DNA of 64,000 bases, taken from RGIG7213 sp045540335 (GTDB lineage: Bacteria; Bacillota; Clostridia; Oscillospirales; CAG-272). Below, piece after piece: positions 25,562 to 34,295 of the stretch. A program made the translations under genes and the position numbers. The notes under the pieces are model-generated. The model did no database searches. It was not told where the DNA came from and saw only the letters and a program-made list of their open reading frames with translations. The stretch spans positions 18,676 to 82,675 of the forward strand of contig JAZQHC010000016.1 of the NCBI GenBank assembly GCA_045540335.1, written 5' to 3'. Positions within the stretch are counted from its first letter, which is position 1; the number at the start of each line of letters is the position of its first letter.

Positions 25562-25597
25562 TTGACTTGTTGACAAATGTGTTTTATAATATATAAT
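25562..25597 (+). promoter_or_regulatory. Two overlapping sigmaA promoters of the two-component operon
   Basis: TTGACT (25562-25567) with TATAAT (25585-25590) at 17 bases, and TTGACA (25570-25575) with TATAAT (25592-25597) at 16 bases, are offset by about eight bases. Either could drive the response regulator gene. Confidence 0.75.
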
Positions 25598-25632
25598 AGT
25601 TAGGTATGCAATTTTCTTAGAGGGGCTTTTAA

Positions 25633-26310
25633 ATGAAAAAAATATTGATCGCAGACGACGACGTTGCAATCGGCGAGCTTATTTCCGACGCACTTGAAGA
25701 CGAGGGCTTTTTAACCGTTTTGGTAAATAACGGCAAAACAGCAGTTGAATACGCCGTGTCCGACAGCTTTGACCTTATATTACTTGACGTTATGATGCCC
25801 GGAATCGACGGACATGAGGTTTGCGGGCAGATTCGCAGCAAGGTGCATTGCCCTATAATTTTCGTATCTGCAAAAAACCGCACGCTTGATACACTGCTTG
25901 GCCTTGGCATCGGCGCAGACGATTATATAACCAAGCCGTTTGCCGTGGAAGAGCTGGTTGCGAGGGTAAAGGCACACCTTCGCCGTGAAGAACGGAAAAG
26001 CATACATCAAACGTCTGACATTATAAGAAAAGGCGAAATAAAAATAAACAAAAGCACCCTTTCGGTAAGCAAAAACGGTAAAGAAATACAGCTTTCCCCA
26101 AGGGAATTTCAACTGCTTTGCTTTTTTGCGGAAAACAGCGGAAAAACGCTTTCCAAAGAAGAAATATTCAAAAACGTGTGGCAAAGCGAATACGGCGATA
26201 TCGGCACGGTTGCAGTTAACGTTAAAAATCTTCGAAACAAAATAGACGAAAACGGAAAATATATCAAAACCGTTTGGGGTGCAGGATATAAATTCGTTTT
26301 TCCCGATTGA
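25633..26310 (+). CDS. OmpR-family response regulator
   Basis: A 225-residue protein: receiver domain 1-118 with acidic pocket ADDD (8-10), phosphorylation site Asp52 in LILLDVMMPG, and conserved Thr/Lys (VSAK). A winged-helix DNA-binding domain covers about 130-225 (LSPREFQLL, TVWGAGYKF). A histidine kinase gene follows after 13 bases, so it is its partner. Downstream glycosyltransferase genes continue in the same direction with short gaps and may belong to the same operon, suggesting control of the cell envelope. Confidence 0.95.
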   Translation: MKKILIADDDVAIGELISDALEDEGFLTVLVNNGKTAVEYAVSDSFDLILLDVMMPGIDGHEVCGQIRSKVHCPIIFVSAKNRTLDTLLGLGIGADDYITKPFAVEELVARVKAHLRREERKSIHQTSDIIRKGEIKINKSTLSVSKNGKEIQLSPREFQLLCFFAENSGKTLSKEEIFKNVWQSEYGDIGTVAVNVKNLRNKIDENGKYIKTVWGAGYKFVFPD

Positions 26311-26323
26311 TTTAAGGTAGAAC

Positions 26324-27346
26324 ATGAAACTTACTTACAAGCTTTTTATACTTTTATCCGCTTCGTTTGTTTTCAATATTGCGGTGATACTTTGCGTGTA
26401 TAACTTCGTTTTGGAGGATAACGGCAAGCTTGGTGCAAAGGGTGTCGGCATATTGGCAGCGGCAGAGCTTATAACCGTTTTTCTTATATTTCTGCTTTTT
26501 ATGTTCGTGCTTGAAAAAATACTTATCAAGCCCGTTAAAAAGCTTTCAAACGATATAAAGCAGCACGAATCCGGTAAAGAAGTTCCCCTTACGTATAACG
26601 ATGGCGAAATATCCGAATTAAGGCAAAATTTTGCCGAATTCGTTCATCAGTTAGATGAAGAAAAGGCAAAGCAAAACAGAATAATTGCATCTATTTCGCA
26701 CGACGTAAAAACCCCGCTGACCTCCGTAATGGGATATACAGAGCTGCTGATGAACCCCGCCCTGTCTGAGGAACGGCGCAAAAAATATCTTAATGTGATA
26801 TATGAAAAATCACAGCAGATAAAGGATATAATCGTAGAATTCGACGATTATTTAAACGGCGAATTCAATATGCAAATACAGACGGAAATCGTAAATCTGC
26901 GCGCGCTGTGCGAGGATATTACAGACGATCTAAAGGACCAATTTTCTTTATCGCAACCGGAAATATCGCTTCTTTGCACGGCAGACGGATATATAAACGC
27001 CGACGGCGACAAGCTTTACCGCGTTTTTATGAACGCAATCAGCAACAGTATAAACCATTCCCAAAAGCAAACGGGATTAAAAATACACATCGTAATCACC
27101 GAGGAAAACGGGCATTTCGTTTTTGCCATCACCGATAACGGAAACGGCGTTGCAAAAGACCAGCTTGAAAAAATATTCGAGCCCATGTACACCTGCGACA
27201 AAAGCAGAAGCGTTGCGGGCCTTGGGCTTGCAATCTGCAAGGAAATAATAAACGCCCACGGCGGCGAAATATACGCCGAAAGCGAAGAAGGCAGATATTT
27301 TTCGGTTGTTTTTAAATTAAAGAAAGTAAACGGAGAGAAAAACTGA
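26324..27346 (+). CDS. Sensor histidine kinase
   Basis: A 340-residue kinase with two membrane helices (about 7-29 and 41-66) separated by a very short extracellular loop. A HAMP-like linker precedes the HisKA box SISHDVKTPL with phospho-acceptor His126, and an ATPase domain follows with N box (NAISNSINHS), DNGNG and GLGLAI motifs. The tiny loop means the signal is probably sensed within the membrane or through a partner protein. It is the cognate kinase of the regulator upstream. Confidence 0.94.
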   Translation: MKLTYKLFILLSASFVFNIAVILCVYNFVLEDNGKLGAKGVGILAAAELITVFLIFLLFMFVLEKILIKPVKKLSNDIKQHESGKEVPLTYNDGEISELRQNFAEFVHQLDEEKAKQNRIIASISHDVKTPLTSVMGYTELLMNPALSEERRKKYLNVIYEKSQQIKDIIVEFDDYLNGEFNMQIQTEIVNLRALCEDITDDLKDQFSLSQPEISLLCTADGYINADGDKLYRVFMNAISNSINHSQKQTGLKIHIVITEENGHFVFAITDNGNGVAKDQLEKIFEPMYTCDKSRSVAGLGLAICKEIINAHGGEIYAESEEGRYFSVVFKLKKVNGEKN

Positions 27347-27350
27347 TAAT

Positions 27351-29402
27351 ATGAATTTTACAAAATACCTTCGTTCTTGGTACGGGTTTGCCGTTTGTGC
27401 GGTAATAATAACGGTTTTATGTGAGATTTTCGTATTTAATTTTGCAGCTTTTAAAATAGGTACAGAATATACGCAAATAACGCCCGATTTAAATAATGCC
27501 GAAATAAACGGCTTTGAAAAAACAGAAAACGGATGGAAATCGGTATCAAGCACGCCGAATATCGAATTTAAAGGTATAAACGCCAAAATAGGCACCGTAT
27601 ATTTGGGCGTTGCGGCGCCTTTGGATTCGTGCGTTGATTACAAAATTGATTTTACAGACGAAACAAATTCCGATTACAGATTAAGAACGAATCTTGTAGA
27701 AGGGCAAATAGCACAAGGGCAAGAAAACACAAAATACGCAAACTGCCAATTTTCGGGCAAGGTGGACAAGCTTAAAATCAAGTTTACCCTTAAAAACGAC
27801 GAAACGATAGTAATAAACGAAGAAAGCATTCGTTTTAATGAAGATATTCCGCTTGATTTTTCCTTTATCCGCACCGGTATAATACTTCTTTGCGCATTTT
27901 TGGGATATTTTTTACTTAAATCAAAAACCGCAAGCCAAACGTTAAGCCAAGCACCGTATGCAGCTTCAACGGTAACGCTGTGCGTTCTTATAGTTGCGTT
28001 GACCGCATCAATGCTTTTAACTACGGGATTGTTTGATAAAGGTATCGCACAAACGAACGGCAACCAAATAACAAAAGAATTGGTTGATGCCTTTGCACAG
28101 GGAAAAATTACGTTAGACAGACCTGTGGAAGAAGATCTTCTTGCACTTAAAAATCCGTACGACTGGTCGGAAAGGCTTAACAGCGGCACGCAATACGCGT
28201 GGGACCACGTTATGTACAACGGGCAATATTATTCTTATTACGGTATTGCCCCCGTTATATTACTGTTTTTACCGTTTTACCTACTGACGGGATATTATTT
28301 TTCCACCGCTTGGGCAGTATTTATTTTCGGTGCGGCAGGTCTTGTATTTTTAACGCTGTTTTATAATTGCGTATGTAAAAGATTTTTCAGTAAAATAAGC
28401 GTAGGCTTGTACACCTCTTCGCTTCTTATGATACTTTTGGGCTGTGGGGTATGGTACTGCTTTATAACGCCTAATTTCTATGAAATAGCGCAGAACAGCG
28501 GTTTTATGTTCGTGTGCATGGGGGCGTACTTCCTTGCGGAAAGCGGCATACTTTCCGAAAAGGTATCAAACGTTAAGGTTTGCCTTTCAAGTGTGTTTTT
28601 CTCGCTTGCGGTATTAAGCCGCCCCACTACCGCAGTATGGTGTATTGCAGCAGTTGCGTTTTTAGCCGTTGGATTTTTCGTTTTAAAAAAGGCGCAGGCA
28701 AGCTTTAAAATGCTTATTTCTTTTGCCGCGTGTGCACTTGTACCATTTGCGGTAATAGGTGCAGGGCAAATGATATACAACTATGCCCGCTTCGGTTCTT
28801 TTACGGATTTCGGCATTCAGTATTCACTTACCATAAACGACTTTACAAGGGCAGAATTTTCCATACAATCCGCACTTATCGGATTTTATAATTTCTTGTT
28901 TGCCTTTCCGATAGTAAAACCCGAATATCCGTTTATATTCTCTAATTTTTCCGATTTAGGTATTAACGGCTACTATTTTATTGCCAACAGAACGGCGATA
29001 GGGCAGTTTTTCAGAATTTTACCGATGTTTTCATGCTTTATGCTGCCCAAAGCGGTACGCACGCTTGAAAAAGAAAAAAAGCCGCTGTTTACGTTACTGT
29101 GGCTTTTGTGCTGTGCGGTTTTACCGTTCGTTGTTATTTTCTCTATTTGGGAAAGCGGCTACGGGGTGCGCTACTGCGTTGATTTTTCGTGGCAAATGGC
29201 AACGGGTGCGTTTGCAATACTGTTCGTACTGTATCAGAAAAGCGAAAACGCAACCGTAAAACGATTGTGCAATACCATACTTGCAATATCGCTTTTGCTT
29301 TGTGCAGCGGTAAATATAGCTACGATTATAGAATACGACAGCTCGTACGTTTCCCCTGCCGTAAACGCATCTTTAAAAAACACGTTTGAATTTTGGAAAT
29401 AA
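27351..29402 (+). CDS. GT-C-type multi-pass membrane glycosyltransferase (PMT/ArnT-like)
   Basis: A 683-residue protein with an N-terminal helix, an extracellular beta-rich domain (about 45-165), and about ten further membrane helices. The segment after the first helix pair (ERLNSGTQYAWDHVMYNGQY) is typical of large GT-C-like transferases that take sugars from polyprenyl phosphate outside the membrane. The next gene encodes a polyprenyl-phosphate glycosyltransferase, which would supply that donor. It lies four bases after the kinase gene. It likely decorates a cell-envelope polymer or protein; the acceptor is unknown. Confidence 0.75.
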   Translation: MNFTKYLRSWYGFAVCAVIITVLCEIFVFNFAAFKIGTEYTQITPDLNNAEINGFEKTENGWKSVSSTPNIEFKGINAKIGTVYLGVAAPLDSCVDYKIDFTDETNSDYRLRTNLVEGQIAQGQENTKYANCQFSGKVDKLKIKFTLKNDETIVINEESIRFNEDIPLDFSFIRTGIILLCAFLGYFLLKSKTASQTLSQAPYAASTVTLCVLIVALTASMLLTTGLFDKGIAQTNGNQITKELVDAFAQGKITLDRPVEEDLLALKNPYDWSERLNSGTQYAWDHVMYNGQYYSYYGIAPVILLFLPFYLLTGYYFSTAWAVFIFGAAGLVFLTLFYNCVCKRFFSKISVGLYTSSLLMILLGCGVWYCFITPNFYEIAQNSGFMFVCMGAYFLAESGILSEKVSNVKVCLSSVFFSLAVLSRPTTAVWCIAAVAFLAVGFFVLKKAQASFKMLISFAACALVPFAVIGAGQMIYNYARFGSFTDFGIQYSLTINDFTRAEFSIQSALIGFYNFLFAFPIVKPEYPFIFSNFSDLGINGYYFIANRTAIGQFFRILPMFSCFMLPKAVRTLEKEKKPLFTLLWLLCCAVLPFVVIFSIWESGYGVRYCVDFSWQMATGAFAILFVLYQKSENATVKRLCNTILAISLLLCAAVNIATIIEYDSSYVSPAVNASLKNTFEFWK

Positions 29403-29414
29403 AGGAGTTTTGAC

Positions 29415-30380
29415 ATGAGTACAGTATTATACCTCGTTATTCCTTGCTATAACGAAGAACAAATGCTTCCCATAACACAGCAAGCATTAAAGGATCTGTT
29501 AAACGACATGATATCGCGCAACAGAATATCTAAAGACAGTAAAGCCGTTTTCGTTGACGACGGATCTAAAGACAAAACGTGGCAGATAATAGAAGACCTG
29601 TGCGAAAAAGAACCTTTATTCAAAGGCATAAAGCTGTCACGCAACAAAGGTCATCAGAACGCTTTATTGGCAGGCTTGATGACTGTCAAGGGCGAATGCG
29701 ACGTTGCCGTATCGCTTGATGCCGATCTTCAGGATGATATCGGCGCAATAGAAAGAATGCTTGACGAATACGACAAAGGCTGCCAGATAGTTTTCGGTGT
29801 AAGAAGCAAGCGCGAGAAGGATACGCTTTTCAAGCGTACTACGGCACAGGGCTTTTACAAGTTTATGCGTTTTATGGGTGCAGAGATCGTGTACGACCAC
29901 GCCGATTACCGCTTGATGAGCAGGCGCGCGCTTGACGAGCTTGAAAACTTCCGCGAGGTAAATCTGTTTTTGCGCGGCATCGTGCCGATGATAGGCTTTA
30001 AAACCGGCACGGTAATGTACGAAAGAGGGGTACGCACCAAGGGCGAAAGTAAATATCCTTTGAAAAAGATGATAGCGTTCGCGGTTGACGGTATAACCTC
30101 ACTTTCCGTAAAGCCGATAAGATTTATAACCACGCTTGGTGCTTTAATTCTTTTGGCAAGCGTTGGCATATTGATCTACTCTTTGGTACGCCACTTTATG
30201 GGTGATACCGTTCTTGGATGGACGTCGCTTATGGTTTCTATTTGGGCAATGGGTGGCCTTCAGCTGTTTGCCATTGGTATTGTGGGCGAATACGTAGGCA
30301 AAATATATCTTGAAACAAAAGCACGCCCAAAATTTATAGTAGATAAGTATATAGGTGGCAACAGTGAAAGGAAAGAATAA
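29415..30380 (+). CDS. GT2 polyprenyl-phosphate glycosyltransferase (GtrB/DPM1-like)
   Basis: A 321-residue protein: N-terminal GT-A domain with IPCYNEEQ, FVDDGSKDKT and the LDADLQDD metal motif, then GESKYPLKK and two C-terminal membrane helices (about 232-254 and 268-290). This is the architecture of GtrB/YkoT enzymes, which transfer a sugar from a nucleotide to undecaprenyl phosphate. It follows the GT-C gene after 12 bases and ends overlapping the trmL start region. Confidence 0.93.
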   Translation: MSTVLYLVIPCYNEEQMLPITQQALKDLLNDMISRNRISKDSKAVFVDDGSKDKTWQIIEDLCEKEPLFKGIKLSRNKGHQNALLAGLMTVKGECDVAVSLDADLQDDIGAIERMLDEYDKGCQIVFGVRSKREKDTLFKRTTAQGFYKFMRFMGAEIVYDHADYRLMSRRALDELENFREVNLFLRGIVPMIGFKTGTVMYERGVRTKGESKYPLKKMIAFAVDGITSLSVKPIRFITTLGALILLASVGILIYSLVRHFMGDTVLGWTSLMVSIWAMGGLQLFAIGIVGEYVGKIYLETKARPKFIVDKYIGGNSERKE

Positions 30381-30873
30381 TATCAACATAGCGCTGATAG
30401 AGCCTGAAATACCCCAAAACACGGGCAACATAGCGCGCACGTGCGCGGCAGTAGGCGCAAGCCTGCACCTTGTAAAGCCGATGGGTTTTGAAATAGACGA
30501 CAGAAAGCTGAAGCGCGCAGGGCTTGATTATTGGCATTTGCTGGATATAACGTATTACGAAAGCCTTGAAGAATTTTTATTGCAGAATAAAGATGAAGAG
30601 ATGTTCTTTTTCACCACTAAGGCACCGCGCAAATACACAGACGTTACTTACCCGAAACGTACATTTCTCGTTTTCGGAAAAGAAACAAAGGGCTTGCCCG
30701 AAACGTTACTTTCGGCAAACCCCGATAAATGCGTGCGAATACCTATGCGCGACGGTTTAAGAAGCTTGAATCTTTCTAACTCTGCCGCTATTGCAGTTTA
30801 CGAAGCATTGCGCCAAGGCGGCTTTGAGGATCTGAAGGAAACGGGTACGCCCGTTAGCTTTGATTGGGAATAA
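30364..30873 (+). CDS. trmL: tRNA (cytidine(34)-2'-O)-methyltransferase
   Basis: A SPOUT-family protein of 169 residues: EPEIPQNTGNIARTCAA at the N-terminus, FGKETKGLPE and the knot motif IPMRDGLRSLNLSNSAAI. It methylates the ribose of nucleotide 34 in two tRNA-Leu species. A GTG start at 30364 is preferred because AGGTGG lies five bases before it; a GTG at 30355 is the alternative. The start overlaps the upstream GT2 gene by 17 bases. Its 3' end overlaps the convergent PHP gene by 20 bases with no terminator between them. Confidence 0.93.
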   Translation: MKGKNNINIALIEPEIPQNTGNIARTCAAVGASLHLVKPMGFEIDDRKLKRAGLDYWHLLDITYYESLEEFLLQNKDEEMFFFTTKAPRKYTDVTYPKRTFLVFGKETKGLPETLLSANPDKCVRIPMRDGLRSLNLSNSAAIAVYEALRQGGFEDLKETGTPVSFDWE

Positions 30874-31645
30874 ACAACACGAAATCTTCCTTTATATAAT
30901 CCTCCAGTTTATCAAAATCACTTGCTATATCCTTAGTCATATGGCTGTCAGACCCTGTGGTTATCAACCTTCCGCCAAGTAATTTATACAGCGAAAGCAC
31001 GTATTCGTTTGGCAACGGGCAGCCAAGCCCTTGCCTGAAGCCCGAAGAATTGACCTCTAAACAAACGCCGCGGGAAATAATACTTTCAAGAATTTTTATT
31101 ATTTCTTCTTCAAAGCGGCGAAGATCCAATTCGAACCCCGATGCTTTAAAATAACGCAACGGATACGTAAGGTGCGAAAGGCTGTCTATCCCGTCGAACA
31201 GGGTCAATTCATAAAGCTCTTTCAAATACACCCTCCAAAGGGATACGTAATCGTCTTTTTGGTAATTTTTATAATCTATAAGCGCAAAATCCGGCATGCC
31301 CTTCACATTGTGAAGCGAGCCAAGTGTAAAATCAAACTGATATTTTTCAAGATATTGGTTTGCCGTATCGGGGTATTGCGTGGGTTGGCCCAGCTCGATA
31401 CCGCAAAGCACGTTTATTTTACCCTTATAATGTTCTTTTGCGCGCAGGCACTCTTCGTGGCGGCGTTCAAATTCAAACGGGGTATATAGCCCCTCTATTT
31501 CGCTGTTCACCTCAAGATGGTCGGTAAGTGCGATGGCGGAAAGCCCTTTTTTATACGCTTCTTCAACTATTTGCAAGGGCATTGCCCCCTTATCGGCGTC
31601 GAAGGAAAACAATGTATGCGTGTGCAGATCGGCAGTTATTTTCAT
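30854..31645 (-). CDS. PHP-domain histidinol-phosphatase family protein
   Basis: A 263-residue PHP phosphoesterase with metal ligands in DLHTHTLFSFD, LTDHLE, GIELG, SLHNVKG and GSDSHM. This matches the HisJ type of histidinol phosphatase, but no other his gene is nearby, so the substrate is not proven. The 3' end overlaps trmL. The upstream region runs divergently to the CinA-C gene. Confidence 0.85.
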   Translation of the reverse strand: MKITADLHTHTLFSFDADKGAMPLQIVEEAYKKGLSAIALTDHLEVNSEIEGLYTPFEFERRHEECLRAKEHYKGKINVLCGIELGQPTQYPDTANQYLEKYQFDFTLGSLHNVKGMPDFALIDYKNYQKDDYVSLWRVYLKELYELTLFDGIDSLSHLTYPLRYFKASGFELDLRRFEEEIIKILESIISRGVCLEVNSSGFRQGLGCPLPNEYVLSLYKLLGGRLITTGSDSHMTKDIASDFDKLEDYIKEDFVLFIPNQS

Positions 31646-31752
31646 AATTTCACTTTCTTATTCGTTTAATACTGCCATAATACCACATTTATCCCCGTTT
31701 GGGAATACGTTTAGAAAATTTTTAAAATATTTTTGCTGTGAAAGGCTATGAT

Positions 31753-32229
31753 ATGGAATTTGAAAACATCGTTTCTTTACTTAAAGAAAAAAAGCAAACG
31801 GTAACGTTTGCGGAAAGCTGCACCGGCGGATTACTTGCAAAATCCATAACAGATATTGCAGGTGCTTCCGAAGTATTTAAAGGCAGTATCGTGGCATACG
31901 CCAACGAGATAAAGCACGGTTTTCTGTGCGTAAAGCAGGAAACGCTTGATAATTACGGCGCAGTTTCCAAACAAACCGCGTACGAAATGGCAAGCGGTGC
32001 AAGGATGTTGTTTTCTTCTGATATTGCCGTAGCCGTTACGGGAATAGCGGGGCCTTCAGGCGGAAGCGAGGAAAAGCCCGTAGGTCTTGTGTATATCGGC
32101 ATTTCGGATAAATATCAAACGAAAACGTACAGAATGAAGGCATCAAACGCAAACGGAAGAAACGGTGTAAGATGTGCCGTTGTAAAGGAAGTTTGCCGCC
32201 TGCTTGAAGAATGGTTGAAAAATGAGTAA
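31753..32229 (+). CDS. CinA C-terminal domain protein, nicotinamide-nucleotide amidase
   Basis: A 158-residue stand-alone CinA-C/PncC domain with the AESCTGGLLAKSITDI motif, the GSIVAYANEIKHGFL segment and the TGIAGPSGGSEEKPVGLVY motif. The family deamidates NMN to nicotinic acid mononucleotide in pyridine nucleotide salvage. The ATG at 31753 has AAAGG seven bases upstream and is preferred to the in-frame GTG at 31738. The stop overlaps the next start. Confidence 0.92.
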   Translation: MEFENIVSLLKEKKQTVTFAESCTGGLLAKSITDIAGASEVFKGSIVAYANEIKHGFLCVKQETLDNYGAVSKQTAYEMASGARMLFSSDIAVAVTGIAGPSGGSEEKPVGLVYIGISDKYQTKTYRMKASNANGRNGVRCAVVKEVCRLLEEWLKNE

Positions 32230-32662
32230 CAAGAAAAAAAGAACCCGCGGGGCAGAAAAGGCAAAACACGCAAGCCTGCTTGAAAAAAGGCGTAAAAACG
32301 GCAAAAAAATGCTTAACATACTTTTGCTTTTTCTTTTGTTCGAGGGGATATACCAGCTTGTTTTGCAGCTTGAAAAAAGGTTTTGGCCGTTATACCCCGT
32401 GTCGATATTCGTGTTGTTTTTTATAGTTTTGGTTTTGTTTATTATTTATTTCATCATGAACAGGGGCGAACCGAATAAAAAAGTAACCCCCGAAAGTCTT
32501 GATTGTACCCTGCCGTATGCCGTACGTGCAGAAATGGCAGAAAAATATAACAAAGCAAAAGAAAAATCTGCGGTATTGGTATATTTTATAGTTCCGCTTT
32601 CGTTGGTTTTGGGGATAGATTTTATTATGATATTCGTTGCATCGGGGGCTTTTACAATATGA
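32222..32662 (+). CDS. Hypothetical membrane protein with basic N-terminus
   Basis: A 146-residue protein with a strongly basic first 30 residues and three hydrophobic helices (about 31-50, 60-80, 118-140). I do not recognise a family. It overlaps both neighbours (cinA-C and rlmH) by a few bases, so it is translationally coupled to them. Confidence 0.75.
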   Translation: MSNKKKRTRGAEKAKHASLLEKRRKNGKKMLNILLLFLLFEGIYQLVLQLEKRFWPLYPVSIFVLFFIVLVLFIIYFIMNRGEPNKKVTPESLDCTLPYAVRAEMAEKYNKAKEKSAVLVYFIVPLSLVLGIDFIMIFVASGAFTI

Positions 32663-33141
32663 TAAACGTTACGGTAATACACGTTGGCAATATAAAAGAC
32701 AAATTTTTTGCAGATGCAGTAGCCGAATACGAAAAAAGGATACAGGGCTTCTGCAAAATAAAAAGCGTTGAAATAAAAGAAAAACGCCCGCCCGAAAAGC
32801 CTAATTCGGCGCAGATAGCCGCCGTTTTAAAGGAAGAAGGCGAAAAAATACTTGCCTGCATTCCAAAAGAAGCGTTTAAAATAGCCATGTGTGTGGAGGG
32901 CAAGAAAATGACAAGCGAAAAATTTGCCCAAACGCTTGAAAATCTGCCCCATCGGGGATACAGCGAGGCGGTATTTATTATAGGCTCTTCCTATGGGCTT
33001 GACGAAAGCGTTAAAGCTGCCTGTCAGCTTCGCCTTTCGGTTTCGGATATGACATTTCCGCACAGATTGATGCGCGTGCTTCTTGCCGAACAAATATACA
33101 GGGCGTGCACCATCTGCGCCGGAACGGAATACCATAAATAA
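32659..33141 (+). CDS. rlmH: 23S rRNA (pseudouridine(1915)-N(3))-methyltransferase
   Basis: A 160-residue SPOUT protein with the family start (INVTVIHVGNIKDKFFADAV), the knot-loop IIGSSYGLDESV in place of the usual GGxxGL form, and a C-terminal LLAEQIYRACTICAGTEYHK close to the RlmH consensus. It methylates pseudouridine 1915 in helix 69 of 23S rRNA. The start overlaps the upstream stop by four bases. It runs toward a convergent small gene eight bases away. Confidence 0.95.
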   Translation: MINVTVIHVGNIKDKFFADAVAEYEKRIQGFCKIKSVEIKEKRPPEKPNSAQIAAVLKEEGEKILACIPKEAFKIAMCVEGKKMTSEKFAQTLENLPHRGYSEAVFIIGSSYGLDESVKAACQLRLSVSDMTFPHRLMRVLLAEQIYRACTICAGTEYHK

Positions 33142-33148
33142 CAAATGC

Positions 33149-33376
33149 CTACTTTTGGTTTTTAAAGCCGTAGTCTATATAAAGAAAGCCGCCGATTGCT
33201 ACGTCTGCGCCGAAAGCGCACGCAAAAAGTGATTGGCGGCAATTTTCTGCCATTTGCGCCGTAGGGTGCGAGGTTGCCATTATAATTGCCAGTGCAACGC
33301 CGAACAATACACAAAAAAGGCATATTTTCAATATATTCAGCGCGCGGATATCGGGATTAAAAACAATTTTTTTCAT
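33149..33376 (-). CDS. Small two-helix membrane protein
   Basis: A 75-residue protein with hydrophobic segments at about 17-34 and 50-66. No family is recognised. Support for a real gene is good: GGAG sits about eight bases before the ATG, and a consensus promoter with a palindrome lies about 70 bases upstream. It is convergent with rlmH. Confidence 0.65.
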   Translation of the reverse strand: MKKIVFNPDIRALNILKICLFCVLFGVALAIIMATSHPTAQMAENCRQSLFACAFGADVAIGGFLYIDYGFKNQK

Positions 33377-33443
33377 TATATTGCTCCTATATGTAAAAAT
33401 TCATATTTTGCACCTTTAAATCGATGGGGCTTTTACATATAAT

Positions 33444-33477
33444 ATTATATATTGTGTGCTTTATTTTGTCAAAGCAC
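33444..33477 (-). promoter_or_regulatory. Consensus promoter with a palindromic operator-like site
   Basis: On the minus strand TTGACA (33467-33472) and TATAAT (33444-33449) are 17 bases apart. A perfect inverted repeat, GTGCTTT at 33456-33462 and AAAGCAC at 33471-33477, surrounds the -35 box, where a repressor could bind. It drives the 75-residue membrane protein gene. Confidence 0.8.
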
Positions 33478-33503
33478 AAATTATGGAAAGGGCGGTAATT
33501 CGA

Positions 33504-34295
33504 ATGAACGTAGGTGTATCGGGCGCTTGCTTTTTCCCGCAGGATACGGCGCTTTCTATGAAAACCTGTGCCGATTTGGGATTTAAATATACTGAAGTTT
33601 TTATGGGCACGCACAGCGAGATGCAGGGCTCGTACTTAAAAGAATTAAAAAACATAACGCAAGATAACGGTCTTAACGTTACTTCTATACATCCGTTTAC
33701 CTCGGGATACGAATACATACTGTTTTTTTCAGGGTATGAACGCCGCATTTACGATTCAATAGATTATTACAAAAATTATTTCAACGCCGCTTGCGAGCTT
33801 GGCGCAAAATACGTTGTGTTCCACGGGGATAACAAGCGCGCACGCTTTATAGGCGTGCAACGCTATGCAGAAATATTTGCCCTTATAGACAAGGCAGCGA
33901 AGGAATTCGGCGTGCGCCTCGTGCAGGAAAACGTTTCTACCTCGCATATAGGCTCGCCTGAAAACCTTGCAGCGTTAAAACAGCTTTACCCCGACGTGCG
34001 GTTTACGCTTGATATAAAACAAGCCTGCCGCGGCGGGTACGACCCATTACAGACTGCCAGCGCAATGGGGCAAAATATCGTTCATGTTCATTTAAACGAC
34101 TGGGCGGGGGATAAATGCCGACTTCCATGCAGAGGAAATTGTGATTTAAAAAAGATAGTCAACACGCTTGACGGTTTTGGATACAACGGCGCGTATATGA
34201 TAGAGGTTTACAGGGATAACTTCGAAAACCCGCAGGATATTTTACAATCTAAAGAAGATTTTCTGGCTTTATTCAATAAACAAGGGGGAAATTAA
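33504..34295 (+). CDS. TIM-barrel sugar phosphate isomerase/epimerase
   Basis: A 263-residue protein of the xylose isomerase-like TIM-barrel (AP endonuclease family 2) fold. Typical motifs are the start VGVSGACF, the strand KYVVFHGDN, RLVQENVS, VRFTLDIKQA and VHVHLNDWAG, ending with YMIEVYRDN. The ATG at 33504 has GGGCGG eight bases upstream; two earlier in-frame starts are less likely and would run into the divergent promoter. The substrate is unknown. It is the first gene of a rightward run into two M16-like proteins. Confidence 0.85.
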   Translation: MNVGVSGACFFPQDTALSMKTCADLGFKYTEVFMGTHSEMQGSYLKELKNITQDNGLNVTSIHPFTSGYEYILFFSGYERRIYDSIDYYKNYFNAACELGAKYVVFHGDNKRARFIGVQRYAEIFALIDKAAKEFGVRLVQENVSTSHIGSPENLAALKQLYPDVRFTLDIKQACRGGYDPLQTASAMGQNIVHVHLNDWAGDKCRLPCRGNCDLKKIVNTLDGFGYNGAYMIEVYRDNFENPQDILQSKEDFLALFNKQGGN

